A DNA stretch of 64,000 bases from Streptomyces umbrinus (GCF_030817415.1 NZ_JAUSZI010000002.1:6448001-6512000), one strand, 5' to 3'. Shown: positions 44,552 to 53,204, numbered from the stretch's first letter. Numbers and translations are program-made. The notes: generated by a model from the letters alone, not told the origin.

Positions 44552-45946
44552 ATGAGCACGTACACCTCCACCCTCGGCGGCCGTACCCACCGCTTCGACG
44601 GCCTCGCCCGGCTGCTCGCCGCCGCGAGCCCCGAACGCTCCGGCGACCGCCTCGCCGGGCTCGCCGCCGAGTCGGCGCAGGCGCGGGTCGCCGCCCGCTG
44701 GGCGCTGGCGGACGTGCCGCTCGCACGGTTCCTCGCCGAGCCGGTGATCCCGTACGAGGACGACGACGTCACCCGGCTCATCGTGGACACCCATGACGCG
44801 GTGGCCTTCGCGCCGGTCGCCGGTCTCACGGTCGGGGAGTTCCGGGAGTGGCTGCTCTCGGACGCGGCGGACGCGACGGCCCTGGCAGCGCTGGCCCCCG
44901 GCCTGACGCCCGAAATGACGGCGGCAGTCTCCAAGCTCATGGGCAACGCGGACCTGGTCGCGGTCGCCCGCAAGGTCCAGGTCGTCACGGCGTTCCGCTC
45001 GACGATCGGCCTGCCCGGCCGGCTCGCGACCCGCCTCCAGCCCAACCACCCCACCGACGACCCGGCGGGCGTCGCCGCGGCGCTCCTCGACGGACTCCTC
45101 CTCGGCTCCGGCGACGCGGTCATCGGCATCAACCCGGCGACCGACAGCCCCAAGGCCGTACGGGACCTGCTGGAACTCCTCGACGGCGTGATCCAGCGGT
45201 ACGCGATCCCCACCCAGTCCTGCGTGCTCAGCCACGTCACGACGAGCATCGACCTCATGGCCGCCGGGGCACCGGTCGACCTCGTCTTCCAGTCCATCGC
45301 CGGTACGCAGACCGCGAACGCCTCCTTCGGCGTCACCCTCGGCCTCCTCGACGAGGCGTACGAGGCGGCGCGTGCCCTGGGCCGCGGCACGGTCGGGTCC
45401 AACGCCCTGTACTTCGAGACCGGCCAGGGCAGCGCGCTCTCGGCCGACGCGCACCACGGGGTGGACCAGCAGACGGTCGAGGCGCGCGCGTACGCGGTGG
45501 CCCGCCGCTACGAGCCGCTGCTGGTCAACACGGTGGTGGGCTTCATAGGCCCGGAATACCTCTACGACGGCCGCCAGATCCTCCGCGCCGCCCTCGAAGA
45601 CCACTTCTGCGGCAAGCTGCTCGGCCTGCCCATGGGCCTGGACATCTGCTACACGAACCACGCCGACGCGGACGACGACGACATCGCCACCATGCTCACC
45701 ATGCTGGGCGTGGCCGGGGCGTCCTTCGTCATCTGCACGCCCGGCGGCGACGACATCATGCTCAACTACCAATCCGCCTCCTTCCACGACGTGTTGTACC
45801 TGCGCGAGGTCCTGGGGCTGCGCCCGGCACCGGAGTTCGAGGCGTGGCTGGACGGCATCGGCCTCCTGGACGAACAAGGCGGAATACGGCCCGTCGCCGG
45901 CACCGCCCACCCACTGATGGCCCTCGGCAAGGAGCTGGCAGCATGA
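44552..45946 (+). CDS. eutB: Ethanolamine ammonia-lyase, large subunit
   Basis: EutB with EutC forms the adenosylcobalamin-dependent lyase that converts ethanolamine to acetaldehyde and ammonia. The 464-residue product shows the barrel motifs VVTAFRSTIGLPGRLATRLQ, INPATDSPKAVRDLLELLDG, QSCVLSHVTTSIDLM, YFETGQGSALSADAHHG and GLDICYTNHADADDDD. No microcompartment shell, EutA reactivase or acetaldehyde dehydrogenase gene is nearby, so this is the minimal actinobacterial form. Cobalamin must be supplied from elsewhere. The last four bases overlap eutC. Confidence 0.95.
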   Translation: MSTYTSTLGGRTHRFDGLARLLAAASPERSGDRLAGLAAESAQARVAARWALADVPLARFLAEPVIPYEDDDVTRLIVDTHDAVAFAPVAGLTVGEFREWLLSDAADATALAALAPGLTPEMTAAVSKLMGNADLVAVARKVQVVTAFRSTIGLPGRLATRLQPNHPTDDPAGVAAALLDGLLLGSGDAVIGINPATDSPKAVRDLLELLDGVIQRYAIPTQSCVLSHVTTSIDLMAAGAPVDLVFQSIAGTQTANASFGVTLGLLDEAYEAARALGRGTVGSNALYFETGQGSALSADAHHGVDQQTVEARAYAVARRYEPLLVNTVVGFIGPEYLYDGRQILRAALEDHFCGKLLGLPMGLDICYTNHADADDDDIATMLTMLGVAGASFVICTPGGDDIMLNYQSASFHDVLYLREVLGLRPAPEFEAWLDGIGLLDEQGGIRPVAGTAHPLMALGKELAA

Positions 45947-46758
45947 CGGACGACCGTCAACTGGCGACGCTGGTACGGGCGTTGATGACGTCGACGGCAC
46001 CGGAGCCGTCGGATGCCGCACTGTGGACGGGGCTGCGGCGGCACACCCAGGCGCGGATCGGGCTCGGCCGGGCCGGGTCCGCGCTGCCCACGCGCCACCG
46101 CCTCGAACTCCAGGCCGCGCACGCGGCGGCGCGGGACGCGGTGCACTCGCCGTTCGACCCGGACGTGGTGGCGTCCGGGCTGCCGGGGGTGCCGACGGTA
46201 CGGGTCCGGAGTGCGGCTCCCGACCGGTTGACGTACCTCCAGCGTCCGGACCTGGGCCGGAGGCTCGACGACGTCGACCGGGCGCATCTGCCGCGCGACG
46301 ACTGGGACATCGCGTTCGTGGTCGCGGACGGGCTGTCGAGCCGGGCCGTTCACGACCACGCGGCGCCGGTGATCCGGGCTACGACGGCTCGGCTGCCTGC
46401 CGAGTGGCGGGTCGCGCCCGTCGTCCTTGCCGAGCAGGCCCGGGTGGCGCTCGGTGACGATGTCGCCCATGCGCTGGGTGCCGCGATGGTCGTCGTCCTC
46501 GTCGGGGAACGGCCCGGGATGTCGGCGGCGGACTCCCTGGGCGCGTACCTCACGTACGCGCCGCGGCCCGGCCGCACCACGGATGCCGACCGGAACTGTC
46601 TCTCCAACATCCGCCCTCCGCTGGGCCTGTCGTACGACACGGCTGCCGCCAAGCTGACGTCCCTGATGACCCGAGCGCGGGGGTTGGGCCGCACGGGGGT
46701 GTCCTTGAAGGACGACTTGGACGATGGGGTGGTGGGGTTGCCGGGAGCGGCGGGGTAG
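45943..46758 (+). CDS. eutC: Ethanolamine ammonia-lyase, small subunit
   Basis: The 271-residue product is the light subunit that completes the cobalamin site. Recognisable parts are LWTGLRRHTQARIGLGRAGSA, RDAVHSPFDPD, DIAFVVADGLSSRAVHDHA, VVVLVGERPGMSAADSLGAY, and the closing DADRNCLSNIRPPGL-like segment (NCLSNIRPPLGLSYDTAA). Start ATG 45943 overlaps the eutB stop (ATGA), so they are translated together. It ends at a block of repeats. Confidence 0.95.
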   Translation: MTDDRQLATLVRALMTSTAPEPSDAALWTGLRRHTQARIGLGRAGSALPTRHRLELQAAHAAARDAVHSPFDPDVVASGLPGVPTVRVRSAAPDRLTYLQRPDLGRRLDDVDRAHLPRDDWDIAFVVADGLSSRAVHDHAAPVIRATTARLPAEWRVAPVVLAEQARVALGDDVAHALGAAMVVVLVGERPGMSAADSLGAYLTYAPRPGRTTDADRNCLSNIRPPLGLSYDTAAAKLTSLMTRARGLGRTGVSLKDDLDDGVVGLPGAAG

Positions 46759-47035
46759 GGGTTTTCTTCGCCCCCGCCGCCCCTACCCATTCCCGTCCTT
46801 CTGGGGCTCCGCCCCAGACCCCGTTGGGTTTGTTGTCGGGTGCGGGTTGGGTGTGGCTGGTCGCGCAGTTCCCCGCGCCCCTGAAGACCTAGGGGCGCGG
46901 GGAACTGCGCAGTCTTTTGGGGGTTCGGGGGCGAAGCCCCTGAGTAGTGACGATGGGGGTCCCCCCGCTCGAGCGAAGCCGAGAGTGGGGGAGGGTAGGG
47001 GCGGCGGGGGCGAAAAACCCCTCCCGGCACCCCCG
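46759..47035. repeat. Repeat block between eutC and the DAGK-like gene
   Basis: This 277-bp gap is almost entirely repeats. It starts with an inverted part of family 2 (CGCCCCCGCCGCCCCTACCC, then CTGGGGCTCCGCCCCAG at 46800). A family 1 pair follows (46863-46882 and 46891-46910), then a GGGGGTCCCCCCGCTCGAG-type element (46954-46995), and GGGTAGGGGCGGCGGGGGCG (46995-47014). Both flanking genes end here, so it should terminate both. Confidence 0.85.
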
Positions 47036-48124
47036 TCACACCGGCAACGTCAACCCCCAAGCCCCCTCCCGCACGGTCCAGGTCCGCGTCCGCACAGGCC
47101 CCGCCACCACCGCATCCGCGCGATACCGGAAGTCCGACCCCGACACGGTGATCGTCCGAGCCACGGCCTCCAGCAGAGCGGCCTCCGCACCGACGGAAGC
47201 GGGCCGCACCTCGACCCGCGCACCCCCGCCCACCCCACCCGGCGTGACGGACACGGACTCCAGCGGCTGGTCGAGGTCGACGAGGGTCACCCCGTCGACC
47301 TCGATCCGCAACCGAGTCGGCCCGGTCACCGCGGGAGCCGGCACCCGGGCGGGCCGGGCGGCGAGGGTCCGTACGAGGGACTGGCAGGTACGAAGCCAGT
47401 GATGGTGATGCCCACCACCATCCTCCGAAGCGCTCCCCGCCCCCGCCCCCGCCCCCGAGCCGGAACCGGAACCCGTCCCCGACCCCAATCCGAACCCCAA
47501 CCCCAACCCCAACCGCGAACCGCCCCCGGCCCCATTGCCAGAACCGGCCCCAGACCCAGACCCAGACCCAGACCCGTTCCCAGCACCAGAACCAGCCCCC
47601 AAGCCCCCACCCAAACCTTCCCCCAAACCCTCACCCGAGCCCACCCCCGAAGACCCGGTCGAACCGGCCACCCCCCACCTGTCCCCCGCCAACGGCGGAA
47701 TCCGTAGCGTCCCCAGCACCACCCCGTCGCTGTCGTCCACCAGGAGATCGAGCCGTCGCTCGGCCCCGTCGAGCACGGCGCGGGCCGCCGCGACGGCACC
47801 TATGGGCACGCCCAGCGCCCGCGCGAGCGACAGCGCGCCGCCGCTGGCGCCCACCGGCACCAGGGACAGTGCACATCCGGCCAGCTCCCGCCGTCGGTAC
47901 AAAACGGAAACCGCGCGCAAAAGCGCCCGGTCGTCCCCGATCACGACAGGCCGTCGTGACCCTCTCCTGGCAAGTGCCCGATCGAATTCCTCGGGCCCGT
48001 CAGGGAGGCACACTTTCGTCGTCGCACCCGCGCTGAGCACGTCTTTTGCGATCCGTACCGCCTCACCGTCACCGTGACGGGCGACCGGGTCGATGACCAC
48101 AAGGAGCTGGTCGGAAGTCGACAC
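47036..48124 (-). CDS. Diacylglycerol kinase-like protein, probably catalytically dead, with a Gly/Ser insert
   Basis: The 362-residue product has a DAGK catalytic-type fold at the N-terminus (LLVVIDPVARHGDGEAVRIA, then LALVPVGASGG-like LSLVPVGASGGALSLARALG) and a matching C-terminal beta domain (LRIEVDGVTLVDLDQPLESV). The ATP motif GGDGT is replaced by IGDDR, and the first NPxSG-like loop is altered, so activity is doubtful. Between the two halves lies an insert of about 90 residues, nearly all Gly, Ser, Ala and Leu (GLGEGLGGGLGAGSGAG and similar), ending in HHHHW. The insert comes from short DNA repeats at 47400-47660. It is divergent from purA. Confidence 0.75.
   Translation of the reverse strand: MSTSDQLLVVIDPVARHGDGEAVRIAKDVLSAGATTKVCLPDGPEEFDRALARRGSRRPVVIGDDRALLRAVSVLYRRRELAGCALSLVPVGASGGALSLARALGVPIGAVAAARAVLDGAERRLDLLVDDSDGVVLGTLRIPPLAGDRWGVAGSTGSSGVGSGEGLGEGLGGGLGAGSGAGNGSGSGSGSGAGSGNGAGGGSRLGLGLGFGLGSGTGSGSGSGAGAGAGSASEDGGGHHHHWLRTCQSLVRTLAARPARVPAPAVTGPTRLRIEVDGVTLVDLDQPLESVSVTPGGVGGGARVEVRPASVGAEAALLEAVARTITVSGSDFRYRADAVVAGPVRTRTWTVREGAWGLTLPV
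47400..47660. repeat. Microsatellite-like repeats inside the DAGK-like gene
   Basis: Runs such as CCCCAACCCCAACCCCAAC (47480-47510), CCAGACCCAGACCCAGACC (47549-47572) and CCCGCCCCCGCCCCCG (47438-47458) encode the Gly/Ser/Leu insert on the opposite strand. Units of six bases keep the reading frame. Confidence 0.85.
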
Positions 48125-48166
48125 CTCGGTCCTGCCTCGCTTCCTCGGGTAGCATCTTTGTGCAAG

Positions 48167-48194
48167 AGCCCCTTGCGCTATTGCGCCAGGGGCT
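48167..48194. terminator. Hairpin in the purA upstream region
   Basis: AGCCCCTTGCGC and GCGCCAGGGGCT pair with one mismatch around a TATT loop. It lies 130-157 bp before the purA start and 43 bp outside the divergent gene; it may be a leader structure of purA or a relic terminator. Confidence 0.5.
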
Positions 48195-48323
48195 TCGTCT
48201 ATTCCGGGGCATCCGGTCCGACGGTCGCGGCCAAAGGTGGTCGCCGGCGTACGCAGCCATACCAGAACCAGCCGCGTACGTCCCCGACCTTGGACATGCC
48301 CCGCCCGGAAGGGGTGTACGCGC

Positions 48324-49607
48324 GTGCCCGCACTTGTGCTGCTCGGTGCTCAGTGGGGTGACGAAGGCAAGGGAAAGGCCACCGACCTGCTCGGTGGTTC
48401 CGTGGACTATGTGGTGCGCTACCAGGGCGGCAACAACGCCGGCCACACGGTAGTCGTGGGCGATCAGAAGTACGCCCTCCACCTCCTCCCTTCCGGAATC
48501 CTCTCGCCGGGGTGTACTCCGGTCATCGGCAACGGAGTCGTCGTCGACCCGTCGGTCCTGTTCTCCGAGCTGAACGGACTGAACGAGCGAGGCGTCGACA
48601 CCTCCAAACTCCTCATCAGCGGAAACGCGCACATCATCACGCCGTACAACGTGACGGTGGACAAGGTGACGGAACGCTTCCTCGGGAAGCGGAAGATCGG
48701 CACGACCGGTCGCGGCATCGGCCCGACGTACGCGGACAAGATCAACCGTGTCGGCATCCGCGTCCAGGACCTGTACGACGAGTCGATCCTGATGCAGAAG
48801 GTCGAGGCGGCCCTCGACGGCAAGAACCAGCTCCTCACCAAGGTCTTCAACCGGCGCGCCATCGAGTCGGAGCAGGTCGTCGAGGAACTGCTGACGTACG
48901 CGGAGAAGCTGCGCCCGTACGTCGCCGACACGGTCCTCGTGCTCAACAAGGCGCTCGAAGAGGACAAGGTGGTCCTCTTCGAGGGCGGCCAGGGCACGCT
49001 GCTGGACATCGACCACGGCACGTATCCCTTCGTGACGTCCAGCAACCCGACCGCCGGTGGCGCCTGCACCGGCTCGGGCGTCGGCCCCACGAAGATCAGC
49101 CGGGTCATCGGCATCCTGAAGGCGTACACCACGCGTGTCGGTGCCGGTCCCTTCCCGACGGAGCTCTTCGACGAGGACGGCGAGGCCCTGCGCCGCATCG
49201 GCCACGAGCGCGGTGTCACCACCGGCCGTGACCGTCGCTGCGGCTGGTTCGACGCGGTCATCGCGCGGTACGCGACGCGCGTCAACGGCCTGACGGACTT
49301 CTTCCTGACGAAGCTGGACGTCCTGACCGGCTGGGAGGAGATCCCGGTCTGCGTGGCGTACGAGATCGACGGCAAGCGCGTCGAGGAACTCCCGTACTCC
49401 CAGACGGACTTCCACCACGCGAAGCCCATCTACGAGACCCTGCCGGGCTGGTCGGAGGACATCACGAAGGCCAAGACCTTCGCGGACCTCCCGAAGAACG
49501 CGCAGGACTACGTGAAGGCCCTGGAGGAGATGTCCGGCGCCCCGATCTCCGCGATCGGCGTCGGCCCCGGCCGCGACGAGACGATCGAGATCAACTCGTT
49601 CATCTAG
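48324..49607 (+). CDS. purA: Adenylosuccinate synthetase
   Basis: PurA makes adenylosuccinate from IMP and aspartate with GTP, the first committed step to AMP. The 427-residue product begins with [20 protein letters not shown] (GTP/IMP site), continues with [12 protein letters not shown] (catalytic histidine), [39 protein letters not shown], the aspartate loop [14 protein letters not shown], and [15 protein letters not shown]. The GTG start at 48324 has GGAAGGGG upstream. A long perfect hairpin follows the stop. Confidence 0.97.
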   Translation: MPALVLLGAQWGDEGKGKATDLLGGSVDYVVRYQGGNNAGHTVVVGDQKYALHLLPSGILSPGCTPVIGNGVVVDPSVLFSELNGLNERGVDTSKLLISGNAHIITPYNVTVDKVTERFLGKRKIGTTGRGIGPTYADKINRVGIRVQDLYDESILMQKVEAALDGKNQLLTKVFNRRAIESEQVVEELLTYAEKLRPYVADTVLVLNKALEEDKVVLFEGGQGTLLDIDHGTYPFVTSSNPTAGGACTGSGVGPTKISRVIGILKAYTTRVGAGPFPTELFDEDGEALRRIGHERGVTTGRDRRCGWFDAVIARYATRVNGLTDFFLTKLDVLTGWEEIPVCVAYEIDGKRVEELPYSQTDFHHAKPIYETLPGWSEDITKAKTFADLPKNAQDYVKALEEMSGAPISAIGVGPGRDETIEINSFI

Positions 49608-49645
49608 TACGCGCAGTAGGCCGAGTACGCGGATTCGTTCGCGAA

Positions 49646-49689
49646 CAGTGAAGTGGGGCGCCCGGTTCAACCGGCGCCCCACTTCACTG
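49646..49689 (+). terminator. Terminator of purA
   Basis: CAGTGAAGTGGGGCGC and GCGCCCCACTTCACTG are a perfect 16-bp inverted repeat, with a further CGGTT/AACCG inner stem in the loop. It starts 38 bp after the purA stop. Confidence 0.9.
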
Positions 49690-49734
49690 CGTATGGACCT
49701 CTCTGCGTAGCGCTGCGAGCGGGAGTTGGCGGTC

Positions 49735-49980
49735 GGTGGTCCCGTGGGCGGCCCGGTCGTCCCCGGGCAGGCGCGGCTGTGGACCGGCGCCTCGTCGCTC
49801 ACCGCGCAGGAGCGGATGGTGGCCGGACGGGTTGGCGGCCGGTCTGGCCAACCGGCAGGTGGCGCGGGTGCTGGTGATCAGCGTCAAGGCCGTGGAGTTC
49901 CACCTGGGACGCATCTACGCCAAGCTCGGGGTCCCCTCGCGCACCAGCCTCGCCGCGCTGCCGACGGGCCAGGAGGTTGC
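49735..49980 (+). pseudogene. Remnant of a LuxR-family regulator
   Basis: SLTAQERMVAG in one frame and GLANRQVARVLVISVKAVEF then HLGRIYAKLGVPSRTSLAAL in the next together spell a LuxR helix-turn-helix. The two halves are split by a one-base frameshift near 49828. No sensor domain is found upstream: the preceding 100 bp reach back to the purA terminator. It is a decayed C-terminal fragment. The region up to 50092 holds only this and the promoter of the next gene (TAGCGT at 50047). Confidence 0.7.
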
Positions 49981-50092
49981 GCTTCCGGGACAGGACCAGG
50001 GATTCCCCCAGGTCGTTCCCGAGGTCGTTTCCCGGCATCGGCGCCCTAGCGTCTGTGGCACGCGCCATCAGACAAACAGGGGGGAAGTTTTC

Positions 50093-51142
50093 ATGGCCGA
50101 TGACAAGGAACTCGAAGTCACCGACATACCCAGCGCCAAACTCAAGGCGGTGGCCCAGCGGGTCGCGCTGGAGATCCAGCTGGCGGCCGACAAGGTCGCC
50201 GCGCACCATGCGGATCCCCGCGCCTACCCGCTGGCGGACCAGGCCGGAAGCGTCGAGCAACTGCTCGCGAGCCGCTTCCGCGTACTGCCCGAGGGACAGC
50301 AGAAGCAGGCGGCGGACAAGGTCATGACGGAGCTCGGCGGCGGGGCGGCCCGCCAGAAGCGGCTCGGTGACCTCGCCAAGGTCGACCTCAAGTCCAAGAC
50401 CGGCATCGAGGCGCAGGCCGGCAGGCTGGCGTTCCCGCAGAACCTGAAGTTCCCGGTCCAGGAGCTGGAGCGGATGGCCAAGGCGCTGACCGGGGAGGGG
50501 ACCGCGTCGGCCGCCGCGGCGAGCGGCGTGGAGCTGCGCAACCTGGAACTGCGCATCCACCGGGTCAAGTGTGTCAAGGAGACCAGCGAGATCGGCAAGG
50601 ACGAGATCGACCTCGGCGGTACGTCCGTCGACGAGGACGGTGACACCAAGAAGGTCTCGGCGTTCCGCGTGAAGAGCTTCAGCAGTGGGGTCGTGCAGAC
50701 GTACTCACCGCCGCGGCGGTTCACGTCCTTCAGCCTCACCGAGAGCAGCAAGGTGACGTTCCCCAAGTCGTACTTCTGCACGTTCGTGCTCGCGGAGATC
50801 GACTGGGGCGGCCTCGCGGACTTCCTCAACAACCTGCTCGACAAGGTGAAGGAGAAGGTCGTCACGGCGGTCGCGGCCGCGATCGGTGGCGCGATCGGCG
50901 CCTCCGGCGGGCCCGTCGGCATCGCCGTCGGTATCGCGGTGGGCTTCGTGGTCGGCCAGGTCTTCGAGTGGCTGAAGGGCCTGTGGGGCGACGACGTCTT
51001 CAAGCCGTACACGGTCAGCTGTGTCATCCACGGCCTGCCCAACACGTTCGGCGGTCAGGACAACAGCCCTGACAAGACGGTCACCTTCAGCGGCCACGGC
51101 GGCCAGTACCAGTTGACCTACGACTGGCGGAAGTTCAACTGA
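50093..51142 (+). CDS. Unknown protein with a glycine-zipper membrane segment
   Basis: I do not recognise this 349-residue protein. The first 150 residues are helical and charged (DIPSAKLKAVAQRVALEIQL). A beta-rich region follows (GVELRNLELRIHRVKCVKET through SFCTFVLAEI-like YFCTFVLAEIDWGG). Residues 256-294 form one hydrophobic Gly-rich stretch (IGGAIGASGGPVGIAVGIAV), a glycine zipper as found in pore-forming and membrane-inserting proteins. The C-terminal 50 residues are again polar. There is no signal peptide. GGGGGGAAG precedes the ATG. A membrane-active effector or a phage-tail-like product are possible readings; neither is supported by the neighbours. Confidence 0.75.
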   Translation: MADDKELEVTDIPSAKLKAVAQRVALEIQLAADKVAAHHADPRAYPLADQAGSVEQLLASRFRVLPEGQQKQAADKVMTELGGGAARQKRLGDLAKVDLKSKTGIEAQAGRLAFPQNLKFPVQELERMAKALTGEGTASAAAASGVELRNLELRIHRVKCVKETSEIGKDEIDLGGTSVDEDGDTKKVSAFRVKSFSSGVVQTYSPPRRFTSFSLTESSKVTFPKSYFCTFVLAEIDWGGLADFLNNLLDKVKEKVVTAVAAAIGGAIGASGGPVGIAVGIAVGFVVGQVFEWLKGLWGDDVFKPYTVSCVIHGLPNTFGGQDNSPDKTVTFSGHGGQYQLTYDWRKFN

Positions 51143-51302
51143 CCGGAGACGAACGCGGCCCAGGCCCTGCCGGAGACGGCGGAGCCTGGGCCGCTTCCGC
51201 CTCTCCGCCTCCGCCCAGGAACAAGAGTGGGCGTACCTCACATAGCGGGCATAGGCTTGAGGGTGCAAACGTGCGTGCGTCGATCAGGAGAAGGTGAGCG
51301 CG

Positions 51303-51593
51303 ATGCGCGTCATGCTCAAGGCCACTCTGGACACGGAGAAGTCGAACGAAGCGATCCGCAGCGGCAAGATGCCGGAGCTGATCAAGGAGATCCTGGACCA
51401 TCTCAAGCCCGAGGCGGCGTACTTCGCGCCCTTGGGCGGCCGGCGTACCTGCCTCCTGTTCTTCGACATGCAGGACAGCTCGGAGCTGCCTCCCGTCGGG
51501 GAGCCGTTCCTCACCCAGTTCAACGCCGAGGTCGAGGTCTGCCCGATCATGAACGGCGAGGACCTCCAGAAGGGGCTGTCCGAGCTGCGCTGA
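51303..51593 (+). CDS. Small conserved protein (DUF3303/YciI-like)
   Basis: The 96-residue product has an alpha/beta ferredoxin-like pattern: MRVMLKATLDTEKSNEAI, LIKEILDHLKPEAAYFAPLGG, RRTCLLFFDMQDSSELPPV, then FNAEVEVCPIMNGEDL. It resembles DUF3303-type small proteins. Cytosolic; function unknown. AGGAGAAGGTGAG lies upstream. A perfect hairpin follows its stop. Confidence 0.75.
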   Translation: MRVMLKATLDTEKSNEAIRSGKMPELIKEILDHLKPEAAYFAPLGGRRTCLLFFDMQDSSELPPVGEPFLTQFNAEVEVCPIMNGEDLQKGLSELR

Positions 51594-51603
51594 CCGCCGG
51601 GGC

Positions 51604-51633
51604 GTCGGTGGTGTAGCCCGCTACACCACCGAC
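51604..51633 (+). terminator. Hairpin after the DUF3303-like gene
   Basis: GTCGGTGGTGTAG and CTACACCACCGAC form a perfect 13-bp stem on a 4-nt loop CCCG, 11 bp after the stop. Confidence 0.88.
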
Positions 51634-51715
51634 TCGGGGGGCCGGTCCCTCGTGGCGGCGCGTGTGCGACGGAATCGTGGACGGCATCACAAGCCGATCC
51701 AGAAAGGCCCATTCC

Positions 51716-52141
51716 ATGGCCGCGAACCGTCGCCCCGTACGCCGTACCGTCACCGTCGTCACCACCCTGGCAGCCGTCGCGCTGGCCGCGGGGCTGCTCA
51801 CCGGATGCGAGGACGGCGACCTCGACAACTCGCTGAGCTGCGTCAAGAACGCCGACACGATCGCCGACAGCCTCAAGGCGATCCACGAGGCCGGTGCGGA
51901 CGCGGTGAAGGATCCCACGCGGACCGACTCGTCCATCGACACCATCGAGAAGAACCTCGACAGGATCAACGACAGGACGGACGGCGACAAGACCAACGAT
52001 GACAAGGTCGGCAAGGCGGTCGACGACCTCAACGACGCCATCAAGGACTACAACAAGGCGGTCCTGGACGGCGACACCAGCCCGCACTCCGGCCGGATCG
52101 ACGCCGCCGCCGACGAACTGACCGACGTCTGCACGTCGTAA
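51716..52141 (+). CDS. Small lipoprotein
   Basis: The 141-residue product has a basic N-terminus (RRPVRRTVTV), a hydrophobic core and the lipobox LLTGC, so Cys31 should be lipidated and the rest exposed outside the membrane. The mature part is acidic and helical (NADTIADSLKAIHEAGADAV, DDLNDAIKDYNKAVLDGD) with a second pair of cysteines (SLSCVKN and DVCTS) that could form a disulphide. No catalytic motif is seen; the family is conserved only as hypothetical in streptomycetes as far as I can tell. Confidence 0.82.
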   Translation: MAANRRPVRRTVTVVTTLAAVALAAGLLTGCEDGDLDNSLSCVKNADTIADSLKAIHEAGADAVKDPTRTDSSIDTIEKNLDRINDRTDGDKTNDDKVGKAVDDLNDAIKDYNKAVLDGDTSPHSGRIDAAADELTDVCTS

Positions 52142-52183
52142 CACCCGTACAGCAGGCCCCGGAGGCCCCGGATGCCTCCAGGG

Positions 52184-52834
52184 CTAGCTGAAGATGATCA
52201 TCGAGCCCTGCGCCAGGCTCCGTGTCGCCGCCGCGTGCAGCCCCAGCCACACATGCCGTTCGCGGGCGAACGGGCTGGAGTCGAAGGGCGCGGGCGCGGC
52301 CGGCTCCTCCAGCTCGGTGGGGGCCATGGGCGGCTCCGGCGGGAGGGGAGGCACGGCGGGGTCGATGCCGATCGTCGGGGCGACGAACTCCAGCTCCCGC
52401 AGCAGGGCCTGGGACGAGCCCAAGGGGCCCCCGCCCGCGAGGAGTTCGTCGCTCGACAGCGGGTGCGGGAAGTCCACCGGTACGTACGCGCCCGCGTGGT
52501 CGTAGTGCCAGACCAGGTGCGACTGCTGGGCCGTGGCGTCGAACATCTCCAGCAACTGCTCGTAGTCACCGCCCAGTTCGTCGACCGGCGTCACCGCGAG
52601 CCCGCACACCTGCAGCAGATACGCGCGGCGCAGGAAGTGCAGCGCGTCGTAGTCGAAGCCCGCGACCGGTGCCACATCGCCGGAGAGGCCCGGCATGTAG
52701 GCGTAGACCGGCACCGGCGGAAGTCCGGCCTCGCCCAGCACCTTGTCGTAGAGCGCGAGTTCCTCGGCGAAGGGGTTGTCGGGGGTGTGGCACAACACGT
52801 CGACGAGCGGGACCAGCCACAGGTCACAAGCCAA
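52184..52834 (-). CDS. Conserved hypothetical protein
   Basis: I do not recognise a named family in this 216-residue protein. It begins ACDLWLVPLVDVLCHTPDNP, holds FDYDALHFLRRAYLLQVCGL and QQSHLVWHYDHAGAYVPVDF, then a proline-rich stretch (PAVPPLPPEPPMAPTELEEP) and a short conserved end. There is no signal peptide or membrane helix. The TTG start has GAGGAG eight bases upstream. Its upstream region contains the large inverted repeat at 53011-53128. Confidence 0.75.
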   Translation of the reverse strand: MACDLWLVPLVDVLCHTPDNPFAEELALYDKVLGEAGLPPVPVYAYMPGLSGDVAPVAGFDYDALHFLRRAYLLQVCGLAVTPVDELGGDYEQLLEMFDATAQQSHLVWHYDHAGAYVPVDFPHPLSSDELLAGGGPLGSSQALLRELEFVAPTIGIDPAVPPLPPEPPMAPTELEEPAAPAPFDSSPFARERHVWLGLHAAATRSLAQGSMIIFS

Positions 52835-53204
52835 CAGAGAGCTCCTCGCGTAGCACGGTGGTCAAGAAAGCGTAATGGGTGCAAGCGCGGTCGGGCCCCG
52901 CCGTGAACGTCGAATACCCCACACCTGACGGCCCCACCCCCACACCCGCCGCTTCCGGCCCCGGATCTTCGCCCCAGCCCCCCGGAACCCGCAGCCGCGA
53001 TCGCACGGGAGCGGGCCGTGCCGGTACGTCGAAGCCCGCCGCATACGGCTCCTCCGATACGCAGCACCTTTGAAAACCGCAGCCGTATACCCGGCAAGCG
53101 GCGGGCTCGACGTACCGGCACGGCCCGCGCCCCGGATCCGCGGCCCGCGCCCCGGACCCGCGGCCCCGGCCCGGATCCTCGACCCCACCCCGGGTTCCTC
53201 CGCC
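52835..53204. other. Gene-free stretch around a large inverted repeat
   Basis: This 370-bp interval between two minus-strand genes has no supportable frame. Its main content is the inverted repeat at 53011-53128; the flanks are C/G-rich with short CGCGGCCC repeats (53131-53170). Confidence 0.6.
53011..53128. repeat. Large inverted repeat, about 30-bp arms
   Basis: The arm at 53011-53041 (GCGGGCCGTGCCGGTACGTC and on to GCCCGCCGC) is repeated in reverse at 53099-53128 with a single bulged A. The 57-nt interior contains a further small pair ATACGGC/GCCGTAT (53043 and 53082-53088). It can fold into a long cruciform or RNA hairpin, or it may be a small non-autonomous mobile element; no coding potential is seen in it. 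Confidence 0.85.

Noticed and set aside
53011..53128. Insertion sequence remnant
   Set aside because: There is no transposase frame and no obvious target duplication; it is kept only as an unexplained inverted repeat.
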